A stretch of DNA of 64,000 bases from a virus: positions 176,364 to 240,363 of the IMG/VR virus record IMGVR_UViG_3300046003_007892; one strand, 5' to 3'. Under the pieces are notes generated by a model, which saw only the letters and a program-made list of their open reading frames with translations, was not told where the DNA came from and made no database searches. Shown piece after piece: positions 27,566 to 36,800 of this stretch; position 1 is the first letter of the stretch, and every line of letters starts with the position of its first letter. Both the position numbers and the translations under genes were made by a program.

Positions 27566-27622
27566 TGTATATGGCTCGGGGGAACCCGCGCTGGTCTTTG
27601 AAACCGTCTATAGGAGACTACA

Positions 27623-28384
27623 ATGCTGCACGATATCGTGGGCTCGCCGTCGAACCGTAAACACTGGTGTGGTCCGTCCGCACTGGCAGCGATCACGGGC
27701 CTCAACTACATGGCGGCCCTAGGCGTGTTCCAGAACATCCGGGGCCCCAACCGGGTTGGCCGCACGGCGGCGATCATGGGGGTCCACAATCCCGAGATGA
27801 TGCGGGCCCTGACCAGAGCCGGATACCGCACCCAGGAGATCGGGTTCGCGCGCGGGGCGACTCTTGCTCGCTTCCTACGCGAAAGAACGGACGAGCAACG
27901 TTCTTCGACCATACTGGTTAACGCCGGTCATCACTACGTCGTGGTGAAGGGCAACAAGGGCATCGACAACAAGACGAAGACCCCGGTCTTCATCTCCAAG
28001 ATGCCGGGTCGCCGCATGCGGATGGCCCGTGCTTGGATTGTCACCAAGGTGGCTCCGGCCGCCAAGCCCATGGCGCCGGTCATCGTCGCTCAACAGGCCG
28101 AAGCCGCCAAGGCGGCCAAAGCCAAGCTGGCTGAACAGGGACGCATCTACCGCGAGGTTCGCGCCCTCTGCACCCAGCATGGTTTCAAGATCGTCAAGCA
28201 CTCGGCTGGCGATTACGAGATCATGGCCGAGCGGGACGACTACTGGATTTCCGACGAACTGTCCGGCCGTTTCTCGGATGGCTACCCGGACATCCTCGAA
28301 TACCTCCAGTGGGCGGTCAAGAACAACGTCCTGCCCCAACCCCAACCCGAAGAAGAAGACGAAAAAGAACTCGTCTACGCGTAA
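27623..28384 (+). CDS. C39/papain-like cysteine peptidase-like protein
   Basis: 253 residues. HWCGPSALAAITG near residue 15 (candidate catalytic Cys) and VNAGHHYVVVKGN near residue 98 (candidate His) are in the order and spacing of C39-like or papain-fold peptidases. The C-terminal half is a helical Ala/Lys-rich region plus an acidic tail. Substrate unknown. Own promoter and terminator. Confidence 0.6.
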   Translation: MLHDIVGSPSNRKHWCGPSALAAITGLNYMAALGVFQNIRGPNRVGRTAAIMGVHNPEMMRALTRAGYRTQEIGFARGATLARFLRERTDEQRSSTILVNAGHHYVVVKGNKGIDNKTKTPVFISKMPGRRMRMARAWIVTKVAPAAKPMAPVIVAQQAEAAKAAKAKLAEQGRIYREVRALCTQHGFKIVKHSAGDYEIMAERDDYWISDELSGRFSDGYPDILEYLQWAVKNNVLPQPQPEEEDEKELVYA

Positions 28385-28390
28385 AGGAAG

Positions 28391-28417
28391 AACCCCGGTC
28401 GAAAGGCCGGGGTTTTT
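28391..28417 (+). terminator. Rho-independent terminator
   Basis: Stem AACCCCGG/CCGGGGTT, 8-nt loop, ending in a five-T run. Confidence 0.9.
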
Positions 28418-28431
28418 CTGTGCCCGTCGCA

Positions 28432-28437
28432 TAAATA
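28432..28437 (+). promoter_or_regulatory. T4-like late promoter (ATAAATA)
   Basis: CATAAATA 20 nt before ATG 28458, with an AGGAG Shine-Dalgarno between; a leadered late promoter. Confidence 0.75.
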
Positions 28438-28457
28438 CTCCACACTAGGAGTTCAAC

Positions 28458-29228
28458 ATGCGCGACTTTCTCAAGATCATCATGGAAGCACAGGCCCCGA
28501 AGCCCGGCTTCGCGACTACCCACCGCTACCCGGACGGTGAAGTCTATCACACTGAATACGACGCCCCCGAAGAGGGAACTCGGGTTCGTGATCGCAACAC
28601 CGGTCGAGAAGGTGTCATGCAAGGCTGTGAGCCGAGCCACCACGGTGAAGAGTATTCGCCCGATTGCTTCGTCGCGTGGGACGATGATCAGGACCCCAAA
28701 ACTCCCGAGACCCCCTATGTCGCGCGCACGACCCTGGCTGAGATCGAGCCCCTCGAACCGGCCGCCACGTCTGCCGCCCCGATGGCCGAAGGCCGCGCAG
28801 GAGCGTTCGCCCGCCTCCTCATGCTGGAACGCCTGAACAAGCCCGCCGAGACTCCAGTCTTCAAGGGCAAATATCACGACGTCGTTCCCAACAGCGGTAA
28901 GTTCGACGTCATCGTCCGTAACACGGGCAAGGTTGTCGGCACTGGTTATGGCTCCACTGCGGAGGCCATTGGTAGCGCGAAGCTCAAGGACTCGCGTTCG
29001 GATGGTGAAGACGTCGGCGCGAATTTGAGAAACCTGGAAGTCGCAGAAAGCGAACACCATGAAGTCGTTCCCAAGGGGACGAAGTTCGACATCCGTGACC
29101 GGTCTTCTGGGCGCACGGTCGGTATGGGATATGACAGCGAGGAAGCGGCGGAAGAAAGCGCGGTCCTTAAAGATCGCCGCAAAAACGGCGAAGACGTCGG
29201 CAACGGGATGCGAAACTTCGACGACTAA
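28458..29228 (+). CDS. Candidate internal head protein with tandem repeats
   Basis: 256 residues. MRDFLKIIMEA matches the MR...IxE capsid-targeting pattern. Two C-terminal copies of ~55 residues (HDVVPNSGKFDVIVRNTGKV ... DGEDVGANLRN, and HHEVVPKGTKFDIRDRSSGR ... NGEDVGNGMRN) follow a middle region with a possible second LxE site. Repeat fold unknown. Confidence 0.7.
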   Translation: MRDFLKIIMEAQAPKPGFATTHRYPDGEVYHTEYDAPEEGTRVRDRNTGREGVMQGCEPSHHGEEYSPDCFVAWDDDQDPKTPETPYVARTTLAEIEPLEPAATSAAPMAEGRAGAFARLLMLERLNKPAETPVFKGKYHDVVPNSGKFDVIVRNTGKVVGTGYGSTAEAIGSAKLKDSRSDGEDVGANLRNLEVAESEHHEVVPKGTKFDIRDRSSGRTVGMGYDSEEAAEESAVLKDRRKNGEDVGNGMRNFDD

Positions 29229-29560
29229 CTGATCGTCGCGGTTTCCAGGCCGGGCTTAATCTCCATCTCGATCACCGCTGCATCTCTGTACGATGCCGAT
29301 GCGCGAACGCGGATGTTGTCCGCAATATCGGCGAACGCCTGTATTTGCTGGAGGGATACCGCCTCATAGAAGGTGATCTCGGCTTCGCGGCTGCCGTGGT
29401 CGTAATGGACCGGGTGGGCTGTTTCGATGAGGTCGATCTGCATCTTGGCGCAAACTCCCTTCAGCATGGAGATGATCTTCATCTCAGCCTCCGCGCTGGC
29501 ATCCTCTGCCGAGAAGTCGAGTTCAGATTCAGCGAGCAGGAAAGAGATGTAATCGGTCAT
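29225..29560 (-). CDS. Candidate internal head protein
   Basis: 111 residues. MTDYISFLLAES closely resembles the T4 internal-protein leader in shape, with an LAE cleavage site. ATG 29560 is fixed by a TAAATA 4 nt upstream; a longer in-frame ORF would run through the promoter. Convergent with 28458-29228, sharing 4 bp. Function unknown. Confidence 0.65.
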   Translation of the reverse strand: MTDYISFLLAESELDFSAEDASAEAEMKIISMLKGVCAKMQIDLIETAHPVHYDHGSREAEITFYEAVSLQQIQAFADIADNIRVRASASYRDAAVIEMEIKPGLETATIS

Positions 29561-29564
29561 CCGG

Positions 29565-29570
29565 TATTTA
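29565..29570 (-). promoter_or_regulatory. T4-like late promoter (ATAAATA)
   Basis: GATAAATA on the minus strand exactly 4 nt before ATG 29560. Confidence 0.75.
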
Positions 29571-29605
29571 TCGACACTGCCTCTGGGTCCAGATATCCTT
29601 TCCGG

Positions 29606-30265
29606 GTGTATGATGTCTTCTTCCTCTCCTACGATGAATCCTATGCGACCGCGCACTGGAACAACCTGAAGGGCAAGCACCTACTGGCCCGGCACGTCTC
29701 GGGCATCTGTGGCATCCATGCTGCTCACCGACATTGCGCTGACATTTCGCGCACGAGCCATTTCTTCGTCGTCGATTCCGACAACGAGGTCACTGACCCC
29801 TCAGTGTTCCGCATCAAGCTCCCGGTCTGGGACCGCGACTACGTTCATCTCTGGAACGCCCGCAACCCCGTCAACGGACTCGTCTATGGGTGGGGTGGCA
29901 TCAAGCTTTTCCCCAAGGCCGTATTCGACGACATGACCGACCGGCTGGACATGACAACTTCCTTCCCCCTCAAGCTCATGGACCACACCGCGTCCATCAC
30001 GCACTTCAACGCCACTCCCGAAGCGACGTGGCGGTCGGCCTTCAGGGAATGCGTCAAGCTCAGCCAGAGCCAAGAGTCCGACGCTCAGGTCCGCATGGAG
30101 GTCTGGTGCACCACCGCCAAGGGGGTCTTTGCTGAACACTGCCTGCGAGGCGCACAGGAGGGCCGTGACTACGGTCTAGCCAATATGGGGGACCAGGATG
30201 CCCTGATGCGAATAAACGACTACAGGTGGCTTACAGAGCGTTTTGTGGATAGCCGGTTCATATAG
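29606..30265 (+). CDS. Glycosyltransferase-like protein
   Basis: 219 residues from GTG 29606 (start uncertain; no ATG fits). YDVFFLSYDE at the N-terminus, GIHAAHRHCAD, a DxD-type FFVVDSDNEV near residue 55 and VYGWGGIKLFPK near residue 95 recall phage proteins of GT-A type that glycosylate DNA or virion parts. Donor and acceptor unknown. Confidence 0.55.
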   Translation: MYDVFFLSYDESYATAHWNNLKGKHLLARHVSGICGIHAAHRHCADISRTSHFFVVDSDNEVTDPSVFRIKLPVWDRDYVHLWNARNPVNGLVYGWGGIKLFPKAVFDDMTDRLDMTTSFPLKLMDHTASITHFNATPEATWRSAFRECVKLSQSQESDAQVRMEVWCTTAKGVFAEHCLRGAQEGRDYGLANMGDQDALMRINDYRWLTERFVDSRFI

Positions 30266-30818
30266 CCATCCGGCGCCGCTCGACGAGTTCGCGCATGATC
30301 TGCTTCAGGATGGGTTCGTCGGGTGCCTCTTCCTCGTGCCGCATGACGTGGTCGAACATCTGCGACATCTGTTCATAGGAGGCCCGGTGCTGTTTCAACT
30401 CCGAATCTACCCACGCCCACTCTTCGGTCGAGACCGGCTCCGTGAGACAATGCAGGTAGATGAGAGCGTCCAGATAGGCGGCGATCAGGGCTCGGGCTGG
30501 TTGGTCCTTCGGTGCCGACCCGGTGGTCTTGCTGGCCCACGACGCCGGGTCCGTGATCGCATTCTTGGGCGGTTCCGAGGGGAGCATGATCGCTGCCGAA
30601 CATGACCCTTCGCCGGGGGTATGCGAGGTGCTGAAACCCCAGTCGGGATGGCGGGTGCCGATCATCGTCATGGCGGCGTTGAGGTCAGTGATGAGGTTCT
30701 TCCCGTCGAACCAGTCATCGACCAAGACTCCGGCTTCCTCGACCGTCAACGAGTCCGCTTTCCGCCGCCCACCCAAGACTTGTGCGACGACACCAATGCT
30801 CTGAATATCAGGAGCCAT
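30258..30818 (-). CDS. Hypothetical protein
   Basis: 186 residues from ATG 30818; a longer ORF exists but its N-terminal part is an out-of-frame reading of the upstream gene. Helical C-terminus with a charged ELVERRRM end. Convergent 8-bp overlap with the glycosyltransferase-like gene. Confidence 0.6.
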   Translation of the reverse strand: MAPDIQSIGVVAQVLGGRRKADSLTVEEAGVLVDDWFDGKNLITDLNAAMTMIGTRHPDWGFSTSHTPGEGSCSAAIMLPSEPPKNAITDPASWASKTTGSAPKDQPARALIAAYLDALIYLHCLTEPVSTEEWAWVDSELKQHRASYEQMSQMFDHVMRHEEEAPDEPILKQIMRELVERRRMAI

Positions 30819-31116
30819 GTTCGTACTCTGCGATTGCGGCCAGGGCCTGCTCCATGACATCGCGAAGGGCGGCAGCCAGACTGGAAGGTTGCGGGAGGTC
30901 TGCGTGGAAACCACTGTCGAATGGGTCTCGCGGATTCTCGATGTAGTGAATGTGTGGGCTCTCGACAGTGGGTGCGCACGAGGCGTCGCATGACACCTGA
31001 CATTCGCAAACTGAATACCACCAACCCGGAAGTTTGGACTTGAACTCCGCGATAGTGGCTTCGAGGTCAGTCGGCGGTGCCGTCTTCCACTGGAACGAGT
31101 TTTTCTGGGTGACCAT
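30808..31116 (-). CDS. Cys-containing hypothetical protein
   Basis: 102 residues with CECQVSCDASC near residue 37, a possible metal knuckle, followed by an acidic helical end. Overlaps both neighbours. Confidence 0.55.
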   Translation of the reverse strand: MVTQKNSFQWKTAPPTDLEATIAEFKSKLPGWWYSVCECQVSCDASCAPTVESPHIHYIENPRDPFDSGFHADLPQPSSLAAALRDVMEQALAAIAEYEHGS

Positions 31117-31615
31117 GTGGAAGAAAATACCTGAGATTGAGTTTCTTGGAAAGGCCCTTCATGGCCTCGATGGCATCGCCCACATCTTCGTAGATTTCTG
31201 GCAGACAGGTCCCCCATGTGAACTCATCCTCGTGAGCATACCAGGGAACACGGCACAGGCTCAGAGTATCGAGGTCGGGAGCGTGAGTTTTCTTTTTCTT
31301 GTTCTTGCTAACGAACCGTTTAATCCGATTGATGCGATAGCCGGTTGGTGCACAGCGGGCTTGGTCGCGAAGGTGGAAACTACAGGTGAACCATGAGCGG
31401 TGTTTGTCGATATCGTTGGCGTTGTCGAAAACAGTGACGCGTCCTTCACTGAACTGCCAGACATGGTTGGCATAGTTGGACAGGAAGGAGTGCGAGGAAT
31501 ACAACTCCCGCAGGACGGTTTCGATGTAGTGCTCGCCCGGCATGATCTCGACCGGGCGCCAACCTGCGTGGTTGCGCCAGATCACGTGCGTGGGGTTCGG
31601 GTGGCTCATCCGCAT
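31067..31615 (-). CDS. Hypothetical protein
   Basis: 182 residues. Basic Lys-run (NKKKKTH) in the middle, Trp-rich N-terminus. Overlaps the next gene by 50 bp, more than is usual here, so its end or the next start could be misjudged. Confidence 0.55.
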   Translation of the reverse strand: MRMSHPNPTHVIWRNHAGWRPVEIMPGEHYIETVLRELYSSHSFLSNYANHVWQFSEGRVTVFDNANDIDKHRSWFTCSFHLRDQARCAPTGYRINRIKRFVSKNKKKKTHAPDLDTLSLCRVPWYAHEDEFTWGTCLPEIYEDVGDAIEAMKGLSKKLNLRYFLPHGHPEKLVPVEDGTAD

Positions 31616-31616
31616 C

Positions 31617-32438
31617 TTATTGCGCAGAAGGGGTGCTGCTGTCTACCGCTCGGAGCTTATCGGACATCGCCAAGAGGCTACTCTTGAGGTCGCCTTCAAA
31701 TATATGAGACCCATGATGGGACAGCTTGGATTCGACATCGACGAACACCTTGCCACCTATGTTCTGCCAGCGACGGCAGAAAGCATAGTCCTCGCTGAGA
31801 TAGCGGCCACTCTCCTCGGTCATGACGTCAAAGAATCGATAATGGTAGTCGGCCGTTTCGCGGTCTTTCTCGGCCACGCCCAGCATGGCATCCGGGACGT
31901 ATCGGAGGCCGGGGTAGTTGCGCGCCATCCGCTCCAAGGCTTCTCGCTTGATGCACATCAGGCCCGTGGGGGCATCGTGAACTTCCATGAAGCCATACTC
32001 GGTGATTGTGCTGTCGCCACCCGCAACGGGGTTGAAAGGGTAGCGGGTCTGGTGGGCACGGAACTCATCTTCGGTCATTCCCTGCGGTAGACCTTCCTCG
32101 GGCCAGACGATTTTCTTGAGCGGGTAGACGCCCGCGACGACGTCGATATCGATCATGAGCAGACGATAGATGGACATCGGGGAGAAACCGATATCCGCGT
32201 CAATCCACAGCAAGTGCGTGAATTCTTTGCTGGCTAGAAACTCGGCCACAATGGAGTTTCGGGTCCTGGGGATAAGGCTGTCCCCACCCCTCACGATGAA
32301 CGAAATGTTGAGCCCGCGCTTGTTCGCGTCTCCCAGCAGGGTGATCACGCTCAAGAGATAGTTCTGGAACACCTGACCACCGTAACAAGGGGTGGCAATA
32401 CAAACGTGGATGTTCTTGAAGTCTTCAGTCGTAAGCAT
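31617..32438 (-). CDS. GT-A-type glycosyltransferase-like protein
   Basis: 273 residues. HVCIATPCYGG at the N-terminus, SLIPRTRNSIVAEFL, the metal-binding WIDADIGFSP near residue 81 and a C-terminal LSEDYAFCRRW are the layout of phage glycosyltransferases of the GT-A fold. It probably modifies DNA or a virion protein. ATG 32438 is the first ATG; upstream codons are unlikely. Confidence 0.75.
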   Translation of the reverse strand: MLTTEDFKNIHVCIATPCYGGQVFQNYLLSVITLLGDANKRGLNISFIVRGGDSLIPRTRNSIVAEFLASKEFTHLLWIDADIGFSPMSIYRLLMIDIDVVAGVYPLKKIVWPEEGLPQGMTEDEFRAHQTRYPFNPVAGGDSTITEYGFMEVHDAPTGLMCIKREALERMARNYPGLRYVPDAMLGVAEKDRETADYHYRFFDVMTEESGRYLSEDYAFCRRWQNIGGKVFVDVESKLSHHGSHIFEGDLKSSLLAMSDKLRAVDSSTPSAQ

Positions 32439-32488
32439 GACTGATGATAGACCGACCGCCACTGAAATGCGAAAATAAAACTATTTGC

Positions 32489-32516
32489 TTGACAAACTCC
32501 ACGGACCCGTTATCTA
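32489..32516 (+). promoter_or_regulatory. Promoter of the structured RNA
   Basis: TTGACA, 16-bp spacer, TATCTA in the GCTTGACAA context shared with protein-gene promoters. No ORF follows on this strand; the start is expected near 32523. Confidence 0.8.
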
Positions 32517-32522
32517 GGTCGA

Positions 32523-32790
32523 TGGGAGTGTAGCTCAACTCGTAGAGCACCTGTCCCCGACGTCTAGTGTGGGAGCCGTGAAAATCGGCGGCTAGCGACC
32601 CGACAATAACCAGCGAAGGCCAAGCTGGCGACGATAGGCGAGGAGGGCAGGAGGATTCTGGTTTAACGCCCAGACGCACCCAGGAATTTCATCCGAAAGG
32701 ATTGTCCCCGAGCCGATCAAAGGGTGCACCTAATCGTGCTCGGGGGAAGCCGGTGAGAGCTTCGGCGGGCGAACCCGTACCCCTATATAG
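32523..32790 (+). ncRNA. Structured non-coding RNA with tRNA-like 5' end
   Basis: The 5' end looks like half a tRNA: GGGAGTG, TA, then a D-arm GCTC-AACTCGTA-GAGC (32533-32548), but no matching T-arm or acceptor 3' strand is found. Further stems: CCAGC/GCTGG (32610-32628), a GAAA tetraloop ATCC/GGAT (32691-32702), an 8-bp CCCCGAGC/GCTCGGGG (32706-32713 with 32738-32745) extended by CGAT/ATCG, and GGG-CGAA-CCC near 32770. It lies antisense-oriented between minus-strand genes and has a consensus promoter. Shares ordered sequence blocks with 13780-14045. No known family recognised. Confidence 0.7.
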
Positions 32791-33843
32791 CTAGAGGACG
32801 ACGAACTGTCCAATAGTATGATCGACCATATACTTGAAGATCGAGTTGATGTTTTCCTCGGCGCGTTCAAGTTCGATTTCCATCTTGTGGGTCTGGTTCT
32901 CAGGGCCGGAATATTGAAGCTCTGCATTCCACGCCTTATACATCTTCATCGCCTTCTCTGAGGTCTTCGGAGCCCCCGGAAGACCGCGTGCAGCGCGGAC
33001 CATGTTCAGGGCCTCGTCTTTGAGCCAGTTGTCCGGTATGGGGTGGTGATAGCCCTGAATGGGTCTCCGCATAGCCTTGAAGAGGGCAAGTTCGTCGCCT
33101 TCAAGCTTTCGTCTCGTGACGGTGCCGTCGATCTCGAAGCGGTTGAACCACACCCGCCCGGCGACCAGATACTGGGCAAAGAGTTCGACGCAATACTCGC
33201 CCGTGTCGCGAATATTCCCCGTGCGGGCAGTGCGGAACGGGGAAATCAATTTGGCTACGGCATTTAGGCGTTCGGTTGCAGACGGGAACGAGCGGGGTTC
33301 GCGCTTGATGAGACCGGCCTGTTCGAAGACGCGCTCCATCGTGTTGATCAAGCTCTGCATGATCTGGGAGGCGGCGTTGCCCTGGCCGATCAGGATACGG
33401 TTCTCCGTTCGCTCGTTGGTTTCCAGAAAGCAGTGACCGATGCGGTGAGCAACAATCCAGGGCGTCAGGCCGACGCGGTCGGTTCCTTCATTCTGCATCA
33501 GGATGACGTTCAAGCGGCCCTGGTAGCCCTCTGGTAGACCTCCGAGAACCTTGTCCGCCCAACCCGGCGCATGCAAGCCCACGTAATCGCGAGCGCGGTC
33601 GAGCTTGATCTCGCTCTTGTGCCCGCCCGGCAGGTTGAAATCTACGCGGCGTTCGGCCGGGCCGTTGACAAAGTAGAGACCAATTTCGTGTTCGGTTTTG
33701 GAGAAAATTTTCTTCACCCGTTCATTCCAGACAGGGTGACGCATCTTCTTCAGGTCTTCGTCACGGAAGCTACCCGCCGTTTCGAGATCGCCCCGATAGC
33801 CCATATCGGCTATCGGAGCTTCCTTGAGGTCTCTGAATCGCAT
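32791..33843 (-). CDS. Candidate internal head protein with HxxxH motif
   Basis: 350 residues. MRFRDLKEA gives an LKE cleavage pattern. Near residue 130, LTPWIVAHRIGHCFLE contains HRIGH, reminiscent of a zinc-peptidase helix but without the catalytic Glu of HExxH. Start preceded by GGAG and coupled to the fibre gene stop. It could be a structural or ejected protein; no activity can be claimed. Confidence 0.6.
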   Translation of the reverse strand: MRFRDLKEAPIADMGYRGDLETAGSFRDEDLKKMRHPVWNERVKKIFSKTEHEIGLYFVNGPAERRVDFNLPGGHKSEIKLDRARDYVGLHAPGWADKVLGGLPEGYQGRLNVILMQNEGTDRVGLTPWIVAHRIGHCFLETNERTENRILIGQGNAASQIMQSLINTMERVFEQAGLIKREPRSFPSATERLNAVAKLISPFRTARTGNIRDTGEYCVELFAQYLVAGRVWFNRFEIDGTVTRRKLEGDELALFKAMRRPIQGYHHPIPDNWLKDEALNMVRAARGLPGAPKTSEKAMKMYKAWNAELQYSGPENQTHKMEIELERAEENINSIFKYMVDHTIGQFVVL

Positions 33844-33844
33844 C

Positions 33845-36800
33845 TTAGCTCCTCTGGACCGAGATTTCGATCACGCCGGTTTCGCCGTCGAAGTTCTCCA
33901 GAGCCTTGCCGATGATCGTGCCCAGCATGGGGTGCAGGGACGTTTCGGCGTGACCCGCGAGGTCCGAGGTGGTGAGGAGGTCGCCCTTGCGGACGGGTCC
34001 CTTGACCTTGCAGGGAACTCGGCCGACGAGAGCCACGTAGGGGTGAGTTTCATCACTGCCCGCGTCCGAGTTCATCATGTAGGCCGGAGCCGTTGAGATG
34101 ACGCCAGCCGAGCGGGTATCGTCGAGACGAAGGCACTGCGTGATTTCTTTGTTGCCGCCGAAGACCATGACGGTGCCGGGCTCATAGATGGCGTCGGCCT
34201 CGTAGCGTTCCGCGACGTCGGCGTATCGTGCCGAGGTGGCCGTACCGGTGAAAACACCAGCGGTGAGGTTGCCAGAGGAATCCCGCTGAGCAATCGTCGA
34301 GGCCGTCGCCGCAGTCGAAGGCGCGGCACCACGGAGAACGTCAGCATCAAGACCAGAACCCGAGCCATCGTTGCCACTGTGCCACAGAATCGAGGTTGAA
34401 CCGTTGGCACAGGCCAGAAGATCAAGTTGGATTCCCTTATTGTTGGTGCCATCATTGTGGTAGATGATGAGCGAGTTCTGACTTGTGGCGAACTGGATGT
34501 TGTGCGTCAGCGAAGTTCCCGATGAGGGCTTCTGCATCTGGAACGAACCAGAACTGAATAGGCCATTGTTGTTACTGACGGGAGTATATCCGAGACGGCT
34601 GGTGATGTCGGTGTAGTAGGTGGAATTGAAACCGTCGAGAAGGTCAGCGTCCAGACCAGACCCGGCGCCATCGGAAACTCCGAAGTTGAGGACGCCCGCG
34701 CCGACGCCACCATCCGTGTAGGTGGCGGTCATCTTCGTCTTGGTTCCGTTGGTCACCATGGTGCCGACGATGTCCTGGATGATTTCCTGGAGGCCTGTGT
34801 TGGTCGAGTCTAGACCGATGGTGATGGCTGCGGATTCCGTGCCGGAACCCGAGACCGTGACGCCGTTGGTGCCGGTTGCCGTGGCGAGGTAGTTGCCCGT
34901 GGTGTGGGTGCCGAGCGTGACCGCGTCTGCGGCCAGTGTGGTCGCGATGGAGCCGTTAGCCAGATTGGTGATCGTGGTCGTGCCGGTGACGGCACCCGTG
35001 AGGGTGACCGAGAAATCATTGACGTCCAGCGTGATCTTGGCCAGAGCGTCGTCATAGACGGCGGTGATGCCAGAATGGGTCGCTCGCGAGAACAAACCAG
35101 CCACGAGGTCTTCCACGCCTTCAACGAAAGTCGAAGCCGTCATGTCGAGACGAACAGTTGCCGCAGCACTTTCACCGGCACCGGTAACCACGATGCCGTT
35201 GGGGGTTGCGCCCGCAACGATGGTTGCCACGTAGTCACCTGCGGTATGGGTGCCGAGCGTGAGGGCGTTTGCGGCAGGAACCGTCGTGATCGTGATCGCC
35301 CCACCGTTGACGATGGTGGCAGTACCGGTGACCGCGCCAGCGAGAGTGACGGCTGTGTCGGGCGTTTGGAAGTTGAGCTTGCCGACGCCGACCGTGGCGT
35401 CATCAAAATACGTGACCGTGACGCCATTGGCAGTGTTGCCGGTGACCATGGTTCCGACGATGTCTTGAATGATCTCGCGGAACGCCGTGTTGGTGCTGTC
35501 GATGGTAATCGACGCGTCTGCGGATTCTACGCCCGCTCCGGTTACAACGAGACCGTTCGAACCCGTAAGGTTCATCAGATAGTTGCCCGTGGTGTGCGTG
35601 CCCAGAGTGACGCCGTTAGCTGCTAGGTTCGTGGCTATCACCGCGCTCGTGAGATTATTAACCCACGCAGTTCCGGTAACGGCTCCAATAAGAGTGATTT
35701 CGAACTCGTTAGCGTCCAGCGTGATCTTGGCCAGAGTGTCATCATAGACGGCGGTGATGCCGGAGTGGGTAGCGCGCGAGAACAGACCGGCGACGATGTC
35801 TTCGACGCCTTCGACAAAAGTAGCTGCGGCGAGGTCGAGGGCGACGGTCGGTGTCGAACCTTCGGCGGCCGACCCGACGACGACAATACCGTTCGCAACG
35901 GTCGCCGCCGTGACGGATGCGACGTAGTTGCCGATGGTGTTCGCGCCGAGCGTGATTGAGTTCGCCACGGTGGTGATCGAAATCGACGCACCGTTTGCGA
36001 TAGTGGCCGAGCCCGATACCGCACCAACGAGAGTGACGGTGGTGTTCGGAGTCTGGAAGTTGAGCTTACCGCCACCCAAACCGACATCATCGAAATAAGA
36101 AACCGTGATGCCGTTCTGCGTGTTACCGGTCACCATCGTGCCGACGATATCCTGGATGGCTTCCCTAAACGCCGTGTTGGTGTCGTCGAGGGAGACGGTG
36201 ATGGCCGCACTCTCGGAGCCCGAGCCAGTGACCGAGATAGCTCCCGACCCAGCGATAGTGGCGACGTAGTTACCCGCCGTGTGTGTGCCGAGAGTAACCG
36301 CGTTGGCGGCCAGCGTGGTCGCAATGGAAGTGTTTCCAAGATTGGTTACTGTGGCAGTACCGGTGATGGGACCGGTCAGGGTCATCGAGAAATCATTGAC
36401 GTCGAGCGTCATCTTTCCGAGCGTGTCGTCGTAGACCGCCGTGAGGCCGGAGTGGGTCGTCGTGAACAACGTCGCGGCGATATCCTGAATACCTTCGACG
36501 AAGGTTGCTGCACCCAAGTTGAGGCTGACGATGGCGTCGGCTCCAGTCGCGGTGCCTCCGGTGACCACGATACCGTTGGCGGTCGAGTCTGTGGCGACCG
36601 TGCGGACGTAGTTGCCGGTGACGGTTGAGTTGCCGAAGTCGATATTCGAGGTCGTGGTGATAGTCAGAGTCGAGCCCAGCGTCAGCACGCCATTACCGGA
36701 GACGGCTCCGTTCAATACGAGGTTCGTGGTCGGCACTGCGAAGTTTAGCTTACCCAGCCCACCCGCGACATCATCGAAATAAGAAACCGTGATGCCGGTC

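Noticed and set aside
27453-27722. Plus-strand ORF of 89 residues before the C39-like gene
   Set aside because: A promoter lies inside it (27538-27565), its last third overlaps the supported gene, and I recognise no family. It may be a remnant linked to the HNH insertion.
32523-32600. Ordinary tRNA gene
   Set aside because: D-arm looks right, but no T-arm, anticodon arm or acceptor 3' strand is present within tRNA distance.
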